Source of the DNA: Candidatus Electrothrix rattekaaiensis
Lineage (GTDB): Bacteria > Desulfobacterota > Desulfobulbia > Desulfobulbales > Desulfobulbaceae
Length of the DNA stretch: 64,000 nucleotides
Direction: 5' to 3'
Assembly (NCBI GenBank): GCA_032595675.1
Contig: JAVQMD010000002.1
Coordinates: 248,001-312,000 of the forward strand
Shown: piece after piece, positions 9,812-18,532 of the stretch
Position numbering within the stretch: the first letter of the stretch is position 1
Layout of the letters: every line of letters starts with the position of its first letter
The notes under the pieces: generated by a model
Database searches by the model: none
The model's input: only the letters and a program-made list of their open reading frames with translations
Told to the model about the DNA's origin: nothing
Made by a program: the position numbers and the translations under genes

Positions 9812-10894
9812 TTAATCATCCTTATCCTCAATGCCTACCTGCTCAGGCAAGATACTCATCCGCTCCTTTGCCGATACCATCACACTGTGCAGCTTCTGCT
9901 CCAAAAGCTCACGCGGCGGCAGCTCGGTCAGGTATTCAGCAACATGAATTCCAGACTGCCCCAGCTCCAACAGCTCGACAAGCTCCTGCTTTTTGCCTGC
10001 GCACAGAATGATACCCAACGGTTCATTTTCCTGCGAACGGCGTTCGTACTTGTTCAACCAACGAAGATACAGCTCCATCTGCCCCTTGTACTCCGCTTTG
10101 AAATCACCCAACTTGAGATCAATGGCAATCAGCCGGTTCAATCCCCGATGATAAAAGAGCAGATCAATGTAATAGTCGTCGTTGTCCAGCTGAATGCGTT
10201 TTTGCCGGGCCATAAAAGCAAATCCACTGCCCAGTTCCAGTAGAAAATGTTCAAGTTCCCGCAAGATGGCGTCTTCTAGGTCTTTTTCCAGGTACCGATC
10301 TTTCAGCCCGAGGAAATCAAGAAAATAGGGGTCACGAAAAACCAGATCTGGAGAGAGACGGTCTTCTTCACGCAGTTGGCGGAGTTCGTGCTGAATCAAT
10401 TCGTCAGGCTTTTTTGACAGTGCTGTTCGCTCGTAGAGCATCCCGTTAATCTTTTGCCGCAGCGTACGAACACTCCATTTTTCTACGCGGCACATTTCAG
10501 CGTAGAATTCCCGTTGTAATGGCTTTTCCAGAGGAATCAGGGCTAAGAAGTGACTCCAGCTCAATTGTCGTGACAGTGTCACGACAATATTTTCTTCAGA
10601 AAAAAGACTCGCAAACTGGAGCATCCGACGCAGATTTTTTTCTGAAAAGCCTTTTCCGTATTCATCAATCAATTGTCGTGACAGTGTCGAGACAATCTTT
10701 TTACCGTAATCGGCACGTTTTTCAGCAAGAATCTCTTTATTGATTCGCGCACCGACCCGCCAATACAAAAAGGTCAATCCGGCATTGACAGTAACGGCAA
10801 CCGCTGACCGGGCTTCATCTATCAATTGCCGCAAATCAGCAATGAGCCCATCAACATCCGAATCCAGGGGTAGCTGAGCGTCCTTCTTGCTCAT
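9812..10894 (-). CDS. DUF1016 (YhcG-type) PD-(D/E)xK nuclease-domain protein
   Basis: The N-terminal half has the DUF1016_N signature: YGKKIVSTLSRQL, GFSEKNLRRMLQFA, LSWSHFLALIPL and REFYAEMCRVEKWSVRTLRQ. The C-terminal half has the nuclease-like signature YIDLLFYHRGLNRLIAIDLK, with Asp and Asp-x-Lys as candidate metal ligands. Proteins of this type are common inside type I restriction loci and defence islands and are related to recombination-promoting or nuclease functions; the activity here is not established. I favour the ATG at 10894 (AAAGGG upstream); an in-frame ATG at 10918 would add eight residues. Confidence 0.87.
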   Translation of the reverse strand: MSKKDAQLPLDSDVDGLIADLRQLIDEARSAVAVTVNAGLTFLYWRVGARINKEILAEKRADYGKKIVSTLSRQLIDEYGKGFSEKNLRRMLQFASLFSEENIVVTLSRQLSWSHFLALIPLEKPLQREFYAEMCRVEKWSVRTLRQKINGMLYERTALSKKPDELIQHELRQLREEDRLSPDLVFRDPYFLDFLGLKDRYLEKDLEDAILRELEHFLLELGSGFAFMARQKRIQLDNDDYYIDLLFYHRGLNRLIAIDLKLGDFKAEYKGQMELYLRWLNKYERRSQENEPLGIILCAGKKQELVELLELGQSGIHVAEYLTELPPRELLEQKLHSVMVSAKERMSILPEQVGIEDKDD

Positions 10895-10950
10895 GAATTT
10901 TTCCCTTTTATTCTTCATACTACCTCAACACCTCCAGCCTACGACCCAAA

Positions 10951-10995
10951 ATCCATTCATCATATTTGCTGTCCCTGTCCTGAAGGGACATCCGA
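10951..10995. repeat. Spacer repeat shared with 9619-9665
   Basis: The spacer upstream of the DUF1016 gene repeats the sequence found upstream of hsdS: ATCCATTCATCATATTTG, then a CCTGTCC...GGGACATCCGAT hairpin. Homology seems to extend leftward (CACCTCCAGCCTACG against CACCTACG), so the two genes may have been captured with, or placed into, the same spacer DNA. Confidence 0.7.
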
Positions 10996-11031
10996 TGTCT
11001 TCCCCTACAACGCACACTGAATGATACGTCA

Positions 11032-11364
11032 TCACGACGCTTCTCCATACATCTCGGAAATCAACTTTCGCAGCTGAGAAACATCTGCTTTAGACAAGCT
11101 ATCAATTTTCTGACGAAGACGAATCTTGCTGATCGTCCGTATCTGATCCACAGCTATTTCAGCCGTTTTTCCTGCACAAGAAATTTGCAGGCGACTTCTC
11201 CATGCCGGATGTAGCGATGAGGTCAGAGGACAGACAACAACTGTTTCCAAATTCTTGTTCATGGCATTCTGACTGACAACAACCACCGGACGAACCTTGC
11301 ATATTTCACTCCCCAATGTCGGATTCAGGTCTGCAAAATAAATTTCATAGCGTTGCACTTTCAA
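11032..11364 (-). CDS. mazF: MazF/PemK-family toxin (endoribonuclease)
   Basis: A 110-residue protein with the MazF/PemK pattern: YEIYFADLNPTLGSEICKVRPVVVVSQ at the N-terminus, VVVCPLTSS in the middle and VDQIRTISKIRL later. MazF toxins cut mRNA at short sequences and slow growth when their antitoxin is lost. The start is TTG at 11364, preceded by GGAGGAAGAAGG, and it overlaps the antitoxin stop (TTGA), the usual translational coupling. It sits inside the type I restriction locus, so it may act as an abortive back-up to restriction; that link is inference. Confidence 0.92.
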   Translation of the reverse strand: MKVQRYEIYFADLNPTLGSEICKVRPVVVVSQNAMNKNLETVVVCPLTSSLHPAWRSRLQISCAGKTAEIAVDQIRTISKIRLRQKIDSLSKADVSQLRKLISEMYGEAS

Positions 11365-11624
11365 CCTTCTTCCTCCAGTCCATCTTCCAACGTTACGTCA
11401 AAATCACTCCAATCTTCCTGCTCCTTAGACATGGCTTTATAGGTATCTTCCCATGACAGTTTTGCGTCCTCTTGTTTTCGTAGAAAAAGCCCGGAATCTG
11501 TCTCTTCAAGGATAAGCGAATCCATAAAGCCGTACTTCCGCAACACATCTTTCGGCAGTCGAATCCCTTGAGAATTACCGATGGGAACGATTTTAACCTT
11601 TTTTTTCCTGAGATTTTTTTCCAT
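11361..11624 (-). CDS. mazE: MazE/AbrB-type antitoxin
   Basis: The 87-residue product has an N-terminal AbrB/SpoVT swapped-hairpin DNA-binding domain (KIVPIGNSQGIRLPKDVLRKYG) and an acidic C-terminus that would bind MazF. I place the start at 11624, where CCGGAG lies eight bases upstream of ATG; an upstream ATG at 11651 lacks a site and would sit within the predicted promoter. It overlaps mazF by four bases. The palindrome at 11667-11687 is the likely operator for autorepression. Confidence 0.9.
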   Translation of the reverse strand: MEKNLRKKKVKIVPIGNSQGIRLPKDVLRKYGFMDSLILEETDSGLFLRKQEDAKLSWEDTYKAMSKEQEDWSDFDVTLEDGLEEEG

Positions 11625-11651
11625 AATTCTGCTCCGGTTATGAGTCTGCAC

Positions 11652-11687
11652 ATTATATCGGCGTGAATGTAATTACCGTAATTACAT
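11652..11687 (-). promoter_or_regulatory. mazEF promoter and operator
   Basis: On the minus strand a perfect -10 hexamer TATAAT lies at 11657-11652. Upstream is a perfect palindrome with ten-base arms around one base, ATGTAATTAC-n-GTAATTACAT (11667-11687), covering the expected -35 position. A palindrome over the promoter just upstream of an AbrB-type antitoxin is the classic layout for toxin-antitoxin autoregulation. Confidence 0.75.
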
Positions 11688-11753
11688 ATTACCCTGCCAA
11701 CACAAGAAATGCAAGAAAGTGCGCACGTTCTTGTCGTTCTCGCAGAATAATGT

Positions 11754-11873
11754 AGGGTGCGAACCCCCGTGTTCGCCCTTGTTTACCGGGCAGACACAGG
11801 GGGCTGCCCCTTGTATTATGAAATTGTCGTGTTCGCAGAGTGCCGTAAGGGCACGGCGTGCCGTGCCCCTACC
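11754..11873. repeat. Palindromic intergenic repeats between mazE and hsdM
   Basis: Three inverted-repeat units lie in a row: GCGAACCCCCGTGTTCGCCC, GGCAGACACAGGGGGCTGCCCC and GTGCCGTAAGGGCACGGC with its continuation. The last is identical over 33 bases to 9725-9757, and the first two recur in inverted form at 14656-14730. They are dispersed non-coding repeats that may also act as hairpins after hsdM. Confidence 0.75.
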
Positions 11874-11876
11874 AAT

Positions 11877-13472
11877 TCAAACGATCTCTTCCCCATGCCC
11901 CAACACCTCCAAATTCCGACGAATCACCGCGTCAAGCACCCCAGCCTCAGCCATCTGCTCATACAAGGCCTTGCTCAATTCCCCCATCTTTTCCTCAAAG
12001 GGAATCCCGTTATCCTCAATGGCAGCAGCCCCCACATAACGGCCCGGCGTGAGCACATAATCATTGGCCGCGATTTCCTCCAGGGTAGCAGCCTTGCAAA
12101 AGCCGGGTATATCCTCATAGCTGCCACCCTTGGCCTCACCTCGCCAGGCATGGTAGGTCTGGGCGATCTCTGCGATATCTTCTCCTGTCAGCTCCTTATG
12201 GGTGCGATCCACCATGCTTCCCATATTGCGGGCATCAATAAACAGGGTCTCGCCTTGACGGTTCCGGTGGTTGCTTTCTGTATGACCCTCAATCACCTGA
12301 GCCCCCTTGTTCTTGGTCAGGAACCAGAGGCAGACCGGAATCTGGGTGGTGTAGAAAAGTTGGCCGGGCAGGGCGATCATGCAATCCACCAGATCATTTG
12401 CAATAATCGCCTGCCGGATGCTCCCTTCCCCCTTGGTGTTGGTGGACATGGAGCCGTTGGCCAACACAAAACCAGCCACGCCCTGGTCTGAGAGCTTGGA
12501 GATCATGTGGAGGATCCAGCCGTAGTTGGCATTGCCCACCGGTGGCACTTCATAGCCTGCCCAGCGGGGATCGTCTGCCAGCTCCTCGCTGGCACGCCAG
12601 GCCTTGAGGTTAAAAGGGGGATTGGCCATGATAAAGTCGGCCTTGAGATCCGGGTGTTGATCCTTAAAAAAGGTGTCCGCAGGGATCTCGCCCAGATTGG
12701 CAGCAATACCGCGAATAGCCAGATTCATCTTGGCCAGCTTATAGGTGGTGGCGGTCAGCTCTTGCCCGTAGATGGAAACATCCTTGCGGTTGCCCTGATG
12801 GCTGTCAATGAACTTGAGCGACTGGACAAACATACCGCCTGAGCCGCAGCAGGGATCGTAGATCTTGCCCTGATAGGGTTCGATCATCTCCGCAAGCAGG
12901 TTGACCACGCATTTCGGGGTGTAGAACTCGCCCCCGCCCTTACCCTCGGTGGCAGCGAACTTGCCCAGGAAATACTCGTACACCCGGCCCACCACGTCCT
13001 CTTCCCGATCTGTCACTGTATCAATATTATCAATAGAGTCGATCAGGGCAGCCAACTTACTGGCATCCAGGCCCAGGCGGGAAAAGTAGTTATCCGGCAA
13101 GGCACCTTGCAAGGCCTTGTTTTTCTTTTCCACGGTGTGCAGGGCCGTGTCGATCTTGAGGGCGATATCGTCCTGTTTGGCTTGGGTGCGGAGAAAGGAC
13201 CAGCGGGATTCCTCAGACAGAAAAAAGATATTCTTCATGGTGTAGAACTCCACCATGTTCAGGTATTTTTCCTGCCCCTCAGCAATGAGCTCAGCCTGTC
13301 GTTCCTCAAACTTATCACTGACAAATTTGAGAAAGATGAGGCTCAGCACCACATGCTTGTACTCGGACGACTCCACGCTGCCGCGCAGTTTATCCGCTGT
13401 GTCCCAGAGGGTCTGTTCAAAGGATTTGTGTTTTTTAGCGGGTGCTTTTTTGGGTGCTGCTTTGCTGGCCAT
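11877..13472 (-). CDS. hsdM: Type I DNA methyltransferase subunit
   Basis: The 531-residue protein has an HsdM N-terminal helical domain (FEQTLWDTADKLRGS..., then YKHVVLSLIFLKFVSDKFE) and an N6-adenine methyltransferase domain. The SAM-binding motif DPCCGSGGMF is near residue 205 and the catalytic NPPF near 282. With HsdS it methylates adenine in the bipartite target site. It is the first hsd gene in transcriptional order, but mazEF and the DUF1016 gene separate it from hsdS. It is intact and of usual length. Confidence 0.96.
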   Translation of the reverse strand: MASKAAPKKAPAKKHKSFEQTLWDTADKLRGSVESSEYKHVVLSLIFLKFVSDKFEERQAELIAEGQEKYLNMVEFYTMKNIFFLSEESRWSFLRTQAKQDDIALKIDTALHTVEKKNKALQGALPDNYFSRLGLDASKLAALIDSIDNIDTVTDREEDVVGRVYEYFLGKFAATEGKGGGEFYTPKCVVNLLAEMIEPYQGKIYDPCCGSGGMFVQSLKFIDSHQGNRKDVSIYGQELTATTYKLAKMNLAIRGIAANLGEIPADTFFKDQHPDLKADFIMANPPFNLKAWRASEELADDPRWAGYEVPPVGNANYGWILHMISKLSDQGVAGFVLANGSMSTNTKGEGSIRQAIIANDLVDCMIALPGQLFYTTQIPVCLWFLTKNKGAQVIEGHTESNHRNRQGETLFIDARNMGSMVDRTHKELTGEDIAEIAQTYHAWRGEAKGGSYEDIPGFCKAATLEEIAANDYVLTPGRYVGAAAIEDNGIPFEEKMGELSKALYEQMAEAGVLDAVIRRNLEVLGHGEEIV

Positions 13473-13562
13473 ATGTTTCTATGTTTTTTTTAATCATATT
13501 ATCAGGGGGATCTGGGGAGGATCCCTTTATTTGTCGGGTTTTCGATCTGGTTCTTGGTCCGA

Positions 13563-14432
13563 TTATTGGTCCGATTTTTGGTCGTAGTCACTGGGATTGA
13601 ACACAAGCCTTGCCCGCTGCTCGCAGGTTTCAATGGCATCCTGTATCCTGTCTTCAAAATACTGGTCACTTGAAAAATCCAAGCTTTCTTGCAGATTCAT
13701 AAGATGGGGTATCAAATCAGGATCTGCCAGTTCTTCAGCTGCCTCAATACTTAATATGCTGATATCATGCAATGCCCATTCCTTGACCAGCGCAGCAAAA
13801 ACCCGTGCATCTTTTCGACGAGCTAAGCCCACCAGGGCCTCTCCGCGAATTTCCGCATCAGGATCCTGCAAGCCTGCGGCCAAGGCCTCGCGAATCTCTG
13901 GACCATCCATATCCGTCTGGGCGGCAAGAGCAAACATGGCCCAGTTGCGTGTATCATCATCATCATCGCGACTCAGCTGAATCAGGGCAGCAATGGCCTG
14001 CTCATCATCATGACAGCTGAGCCCAAAGGTGACCCCAAAGCGAATCAGCGGATCTTCATGCTGAGCCAGCTCCAGCAGCGGAGGAATTGCCCGTACATCA
14101 TTACGATGCCCTAAGCTGATTGCCGCATAATGGATGACATTATGATCAGGGTCGCTGAGTAGCTTGATCAGGATCTGAACCGATTCCTCATGAAATGATC
14201 GCTTCTCCCAACCCAGCTGGGCAAGAATATCCGCGCCAAGAGCGCGATCTTCAGGATTCTCACTCTCTGTGAGCTGCCTGCCAAGCTCAAATTCTTTCCA
14301 TCCCCCTCGGAAATGAAGAATACCTATGGCTTCACGGGTATCATATTCACCATTCATCTCTTGGCGATGGGCTTCAACCAATTCTTCTGAACTTCTCGGG
14401 TCTGCTGCACACTTCTTTGTTGTATCTTGCAT
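13563..14432 (-). CDS. HEAT-repeat protein
   Basis: The 289-residue protein contains about five HEAT-like repeats of ~32 residues from residue 55 onward (VIHYAAISLGHRNDVRAIPPLLELAQ, PLIRFGVTFGLSCHDDEQAIAALIQL, and so on), the pattern of PBS-lyase HEAT scaffolds. No catalytic motif is visible. The start has GAGGAATA directly before ATG. It lies 90 bases upstream of hsdM on the same strand and could share its transcript, but a link to restriction is only positional. The last codons and the DNA after the stop carry a TTGGTCCGAT-type direct repeat. Confidence 0.8.
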   Translation of the reverse strand: MQDTTKKCAADPRSSEELVEAHRQEMNGEYDTREAIGILHFRGGWKEFELGRQLTESENPEDRALGADILAQLGWEKRSFHEESVQILIKLLSDPDHNVIHYAAISLGHRNDVRAIPPLLELAQHEDPLIRFGVTFGLSCHDDEQAIAALIQLSRDDDDDTRNWAMFALAAQTDMDGPEIREALAAGLQDPDAEIRGEALVGLARRKDARVFAALVKEWALHDISILSIEAAEELADPDLIPHLMNLQESLDFSSDQYFEDRIQDAIETCEQRARLVFNPSDYDQKSDQ

Positions 14433-14734
14433 TATTCCTCACACAGCGTTTTGAAAAAGTTTCAATAATTATCGTATGGGCAACGAGAGAAAAATATTAT
14501 GTTCTGCCGATTATATCGGTCTTTTTGAAAACGTAATAGAAAAACAGACGGATTAAGGGAAAGAGGGAAAAAAGGGCGGGGGGCGTGTGCAATAGAGGGG
14601 GCAGGAGGAGACAAGCAGGATGCCCCAAAACAATACTCTCTTCGGTACAGGACTGTAGGGGCAGGCCCCTGTGCCTGCCCGTTTATACCGCACAGGACGT
14701 TCAGGGCGAACACAGGGGTTCGCCCCTACATCTC
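14433..14734. repeat. Intergenic region with inverted copies of the palindromic repeats
   Basis: No gene is seen in these 302 bases. From 14656 to 14730 they hold GTAGGGGCAGGCCCCTGTGC with CTGCCCG, then GGGCGAACACAGGGGTTCGC with CCCTAC: the same two hairpin units as at 11754-11815, in opposite orientation. Being just past the carboxylase stop, they could form hairpins at the end of that transcript. The left part (14440-14560) is AT-rich and could hold the promoter of the HEAT gene. Confidence 0.65.
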
Positions 14735-16639
14735 TTACTCTTCGTTTACCTCGACCTTCAAGAGCTTGTCACCGACCTTGAGGGTAGCACCCACCTTGAC
14801 GCTGATCGTCTTCACTTTGCCGGAAATTTCTGAAATAACAGGGGTCTGCATCTTCATGGCTTCGAGAACCATGACCTGCTCGCCTTCAGTAATCTCCTGC
14901 CCTTCCTTCACATTAATCGCACTGACGTTCCCGGCAAAAGGAGCTCGGATATCGCCCACACTGGCCAACTCGACAATCTCTTCTTTAGACAGAGTCGCCA
15001 CAACCTGGGTGCCAGCCACAGCCTCCGGCTCAAAGACATAGACCCGCTCATGGTGATCCACGTTCAGGTAGACATTGGTCTCGCCGTCGTCGTTCTTCTG
15101 AACAGGACCGACCTCCAACATATGTTCCTTGCCCGAGTGATCCTTGAAGGTGATACTCTCACCCAAATCAAAGCCGCCTTGGCGGAGGAAGATGGACGGG
15201 GGCAGCACATAGGATTTCCCGAATTTTTCTTCAAATTTAAAAAAGTTGACCGCATCGTTGGGATGCTGGAGATAGGTGACCAGCTGCTGTTCTGTAGGTT
15301 CGCAGCCCAAGCGTTCAGTCAAGGTCTCGCGCTCCTGCTCGATATCCATGTCTTCAATATCATCAATCCCGCCTTCTTCCTCAAGGATGGTCTTCCAGTC
15401 TGGGCCAAAGACCTTTTCAAAAATCCATTCATCTGGCTGGTAGAAGGGGAAAGGTCCGTACTTGCCAAGGAGGAGATTCTTCAGGTCTCCAGACGGCGAT
15501 TCATAGCGCCCATTCTCAACATTGGAAACCGCTGTTGTCCAGAGGATCTGGGAACCAGGGGTCACACTCCAGTAATTACCCAATTCCTTCTGGACCTTGG
15601 GCAGTTCCTTATGGAGGATGTCCGGCATCTTATCTAGGAAGCCGCCTTTCACAGCCTGCTCCAAGCTGGAGCCCATCGCGCCGCCAGGCAGTTTATGGAT
15701 CTGAACCGTGGGTTGGAAACCCTTGATCTGGGATTCAAACTGGGCATAATGCTGACGCTCGTCTTTGATAATATCCGAAGAGGCGATCACTGCTTCTTCA
15801 TCAATACCCACAGCGGTCTTGCCCAGATCCTTCAGGGTTTGGATAACGGTCAGGATGGGCGGAGGCCCGTAGAAGCCGGTAAAGGCATGATCCGAGGCAT
15901 CAACAATCTTGGCCCCGTTCATGACCGCCTCGACAATACGACCAACATCATTGCCGTCCGTATTATGACCGTGGTAATGAATAATAATATCTGGATATGC
16001 TTGCTTGATGGCATCCACCAGCTCACCGATGCGGCGCGGGGTACCTAAACCACCATGGTTCTTGATGCAGAGGGTGATCTCCTCGCCAGTAACATCCAAG
16101 ATATCCTGGACTTTTTTGACATAGTACTCGTTGGTATGCTCCGGTCCGGTGGAAAAACAGATGCAGGGCTCATTGATCTTGCCTGCCTTGGCCACCTCTT
16201 CAAATACGGCCTGCATGTTGGGAATATGGTTCATGAAGTCAAAGGTCCGCCAAACATCGACGTACTTAGCAAACTCCCGAACCGTAAAGCGGATCACATT
16301 CTGCGGGTAAGGGCGGTAACCGAACAGGTTTACACCCCGGCAGAGGGTCTGGAACATGGTATTGGGCATGGCCTCGCGCAACAATTCCAGCTTGAGAAAA
16401 GGATCCACCTGCTTGCGGAGAATATCCACATGCACTGAGGCACCACCGGTGATCTCCAAAGAAAAATATCCGGCAGCCTCTCTGGCTTTGGCAGCCATTA
16501 AGTCGGTATGCAGTAATATGCGGTTCTTATAATCGGACTGGGACATGTCCCGTGCCGTATTGGTGATATAATAGCCATCAGCCTCACGCAATGCCTTGAG
16601 CACTGCTGCTGTTTCCATATCTTGGGTAATTCGTGTCAT
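14735..16639 (-). CDS. Biotin-dependent carboxyltransferase with biotin carrier domain (pyruvate carboxylase subunit B/OadA-like)
   Basis: A DRE-TIM/HMGL-like carboxyltransferase barrel fills the N-terminal half. It has TNTARD in place of the usual TDTTLRD, EITGGASVHVD, AMPNTMFQTLCRGVNLFGYR, and a metal-binding HYHGHNTDG. A PYC_OADA-type region follows, and the C-terminal biotin/lipoyl domain has EAMKM with Lys596 as the predicted biotin site. It would move CO2 from carboxybiotin to an acceptor, most likely pyruvate to give oxaloacetate. The barrel is divergent at the motif just named, so the acceptor is not certain. The biotin carboxylase partner is encoded just upstream. Confidence 0.85.
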   Translation of the reverse strand: MTRITQDMETAAVLKALREADGYYITNTARDMSQSDYKNRILLHTDLMAAKAREAAGYFSLEITGGASVHVDILRKQVDPFLKLELLREAMPNTMFQTLCRGVNLFGYRPYPQNVIRFTVREFAKYVDVWRTFDFMNHIPNMQAVFEEVAKAGKINEPCICFSTGPEHTNEYYVKKVQDILDVTGEEITLCIKNHGGLGTPRRIGELVDAIKQAYPDIIIHYHGHNTDGNDVGRIVEAVMNGAKIVDASDHAFTGFYGPPPILTVIQTLKDLGKTAVGIDEEAVIASSDIIKDERQHYAQFESQIKGFQPTVQIHKLPGGAMGSSLEQAVKGGFLDKMPDILHKELPKVQKELGNYWSVTPGSQILWTTAVSNVENGRYESPSGDLKNLLLGKYGPFPFYQPDEWIFEKVFGPDWKTILEEEGGIDDIEDMDIEQERETLTERLGCEPTEQQLVTYLQHPNDAVNFFKFEEKFGKSYVLPPSIFLRQGGFDLGESITFKDHSGKEHMLEVGPVQKNDDGETNVYLNVDHHERVYVFEPEAVAGTQVVATLSKEEIVELASVGDIRAPFAGNVSAINVKEGQEITEGEQVMVLEAMKMQTPVISEISGKVKTISVKVGATLKVGDKLLKVEVNEE

Positions 16640-16723
16640 AACTCTGTATCCCTGAAATATTCGTTAATTATCCGTTTTCTTTTGATCCTCTGCTCGCGTC
16701 GTTCGTCCCGCCGATTGCAGCGA

Positions 16724-18166
16724 TTACGCTGCATAGGTATTTTCACCTTTTTGATGAATCTCGGCGATCAGACGAGCCAGCTTATTGACTTCACTGGTAT
16801 CCTCTTCGTAATCCAGCAAACCGTCATGGGTGTCAAGAAAAGAGGTATCAAAATGACCTGCTTGAAAATCAGGCTCGTCAAGCAGATTGAGAAAGAAAGG
16901 AATAGTTGTCTTAGGACCGCTGATAACAAAGTTATTCAGACAACGTCTGAGTCGATCCACGGTTTCGTGCCAGGACCAACCGAACACGGTCAGCTTGACC
17001 AGTAAGGAGTCATAGACCTGGGGAATGGTGTAGCCCTGGTAGCAGAAGCCGTCCAGACGTACGCCGTAACCGCCCGGTGAACGATAAACCCGAACCGTTT
17101 TTCCGCCTTCGGGCATGAAATCGTTTTTGGGGTCTTCGGCGTTGATGCGCAGCTCCACCGCATGGCCACGCAACTGGACCTCGTCCTGACCGAAGAGTAA
17201 TTCTTTGCCCAGGGCCAATTTAATCTGGGTCCGGACAATATCAATACCGGTGATCATCTCGGAGACCGTATGCTCCACCTGGATACGGGTATTGATCTCC
17301 ATGAAGTAATAACTGCCGTCGCTATCAAAGAGGAACTCTACCGTACCTGCATTGAAATAATTAGCCGCCTTGGCAGCCTGCACAGCGGTCTGGCTGATAT
17401 CTTCCTGCTGCTCCGGGGTCAGTTGGAAAGCCGGAGCGATTTCGACGAGCTTTTGGTTGCGGCGCTGAATAGAACAGTCCCGGGTCCCGAGATGGACCGT
17501 ATGTCCGGTGCTGTCGGCAATGATCTGGACTTCAATATGCTTGGGATTGACCACCACCTTTTCCAGGTACACGGAATCGTCGTTAAAAGCAGCCTGGGAC
17601 TCTGTACGGGCGATTTCGTACTGTTCCCCCAGCTCTTTCTCCGTCTCGACTCGTCGGATACCGCGTCCGCCGCCGCCAGAGGTTGCCTTGAGCATGATCG
17701 GGTAACCGTACTTCCTGCCGAATTCTCTGGCCTCTTCCAGCCCTTCTTTACCGGCCTTCAGATTCTGCGTACCCGGAACCATAGGGATACCAGCTTCAGC
17801 CATGATCTTACGAGCCATGACCTTATTGCCCAATTTATCAATGGCATCCGAAGAGGGGCCTATAAAAATAATACCCGCGTCTTCGCAGGCCCTGGCAAAG
17901 TCAGCGTTCTCGGCCAAAAAACCGTAGCCGGGATGAATCGCCACTGCACCACTCTTAATGGTCGCATTAATAACCTTATCAATGTTCAAATAATCACAAC
18001 GGGGGCCGTCGCCGAGCCAGATCGCTTCATCGGCAATGCGTATATGTTTAGAATCCTTGTCAGGCGTTTCATAAATAGCTACAGCTTCATAATTTAATTC
18101 CTGGATAGCTCGGATAATCCGTATAGCTATTTCCCCCCGGTTAGCAACAAGTATTTTTGTCTTCAC
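16724..18166 (-). CDS. Biotin carboxylase (pyruvate/acetyl-CoA carboxylase subunit A)
   Basis: An ATP-grasp biotin carboxylase of 480 residues: KILVANRGEIAIRIIRA at the start, the glycine-rich ATP loop KATSGGGGRGIR near residue 160, and the carboxylation-site segment EMNTRIQVEHTVSE near 290. It uses ATP and bicarbonate to carboxylate the biotin on the partner carried by the next gene. The true start is GTG at 18166 with AGAAAGG eight bases upstream. The reading frame stays open upstream, but that stretch is not family-like. The two subunits together match the split pyruvate carboxylase arrangement. Confidence 0.9.
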   Translation of the reverse strand: MKTKILVANRGEIAIRIIRAIQELNYEAVAIYETPDKDSKHIRIADEAIWLGDGPRCDYLNIDKVINATIKSGAVAIHPGYGFLAENADFARACEDAGIIFIGPSSDAIDKLGNKVMARKIMAEAGIPMVPGTQNLKAGKEGLEEAREFGRKYGYPIMLKATSGGGGRGIRRVETEKELGEQYEIARTESQAAFNDDSVYLEKVVVNPKHIEVQIIADSTGHTVHLGTRDCSIQRRNQKLVEIAPAFQLTPEQQEDISQTAVQAAKAANYFNAGTVEFLFDSDGSYYFMEINTRIQVEHTVSEMITGIDIVRTQIKLALGKELLFGQDEVQLRGHAVELRINAEDPKNDFMPEGGKTVRVYRSPGGYGVRLDGFCYQGYTIPQVYDSLLVKLTVFGWSWHETVDRLRRCLNNFVISGPKTTIPFFLNLLDEPDFQAGHFDTSFLDTHDGLLDYEEDTSEVNKLARLIAEIHQKGENTYAA

Positions 18167-18368
18167 TGGTTTAGCCTTTCTAAGATTTTTGATTAATGTA
18201 ATGTAATGACAGGTCAAGTTGAATAAAATTGGATACAGCAATCGTATTTTTTGAAAAAATATGAGGGAAGGTTGTAATGATAACAGAAATTCTTTTATTA
18301 GGCAAGTGAAAGGTCCAAAACGAGATGGCTTATCTCGCTTAAATACTGCCGAAACAACGGGTTGGAAC

Positions 18369-18402
18369 AAAAAGGGGCTGCTTGTTGAGCAGCCCCTTTT
18401 TC
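18369..18402 (-). terminator. Intrinsic terminator of the arsR-permease-ccdA operon
   Basis: A twelve-base perfect stem (AAAGGGGCTGCT / AGCAGCCCCTTT) with a five-base loop is followed by T-runs on both sides, so it can work in either direction. It lies between the ccdA-like stop (18533) and the divergent biotin carboxylase start. The rest of 18167-18532 holds no convincing gene. Confidence 0.85.
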
Positions 18403-18532
18403 AGAAGATATCCGAAGAAAGCGGGGGCAGGGGATCAGGTGTTACAGGAGAACCGGACGGTTGTTTGGATGCCCCAAAAAGATAGTTATTCATAAGCCCG
18501 ATCAACATGGCCAAGAAAGGATAGTTTTTTAT

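Noticed and set aside
10560-10700. TTGTCGTGAC-AGT-GTCACGACAA palindrome, with a second imperfect copy, in the DUF1016 gene
   Set aside because: Both copies encode the conserved TLSRQL segments of the family, so the palindrome is probably a by-product of coding.
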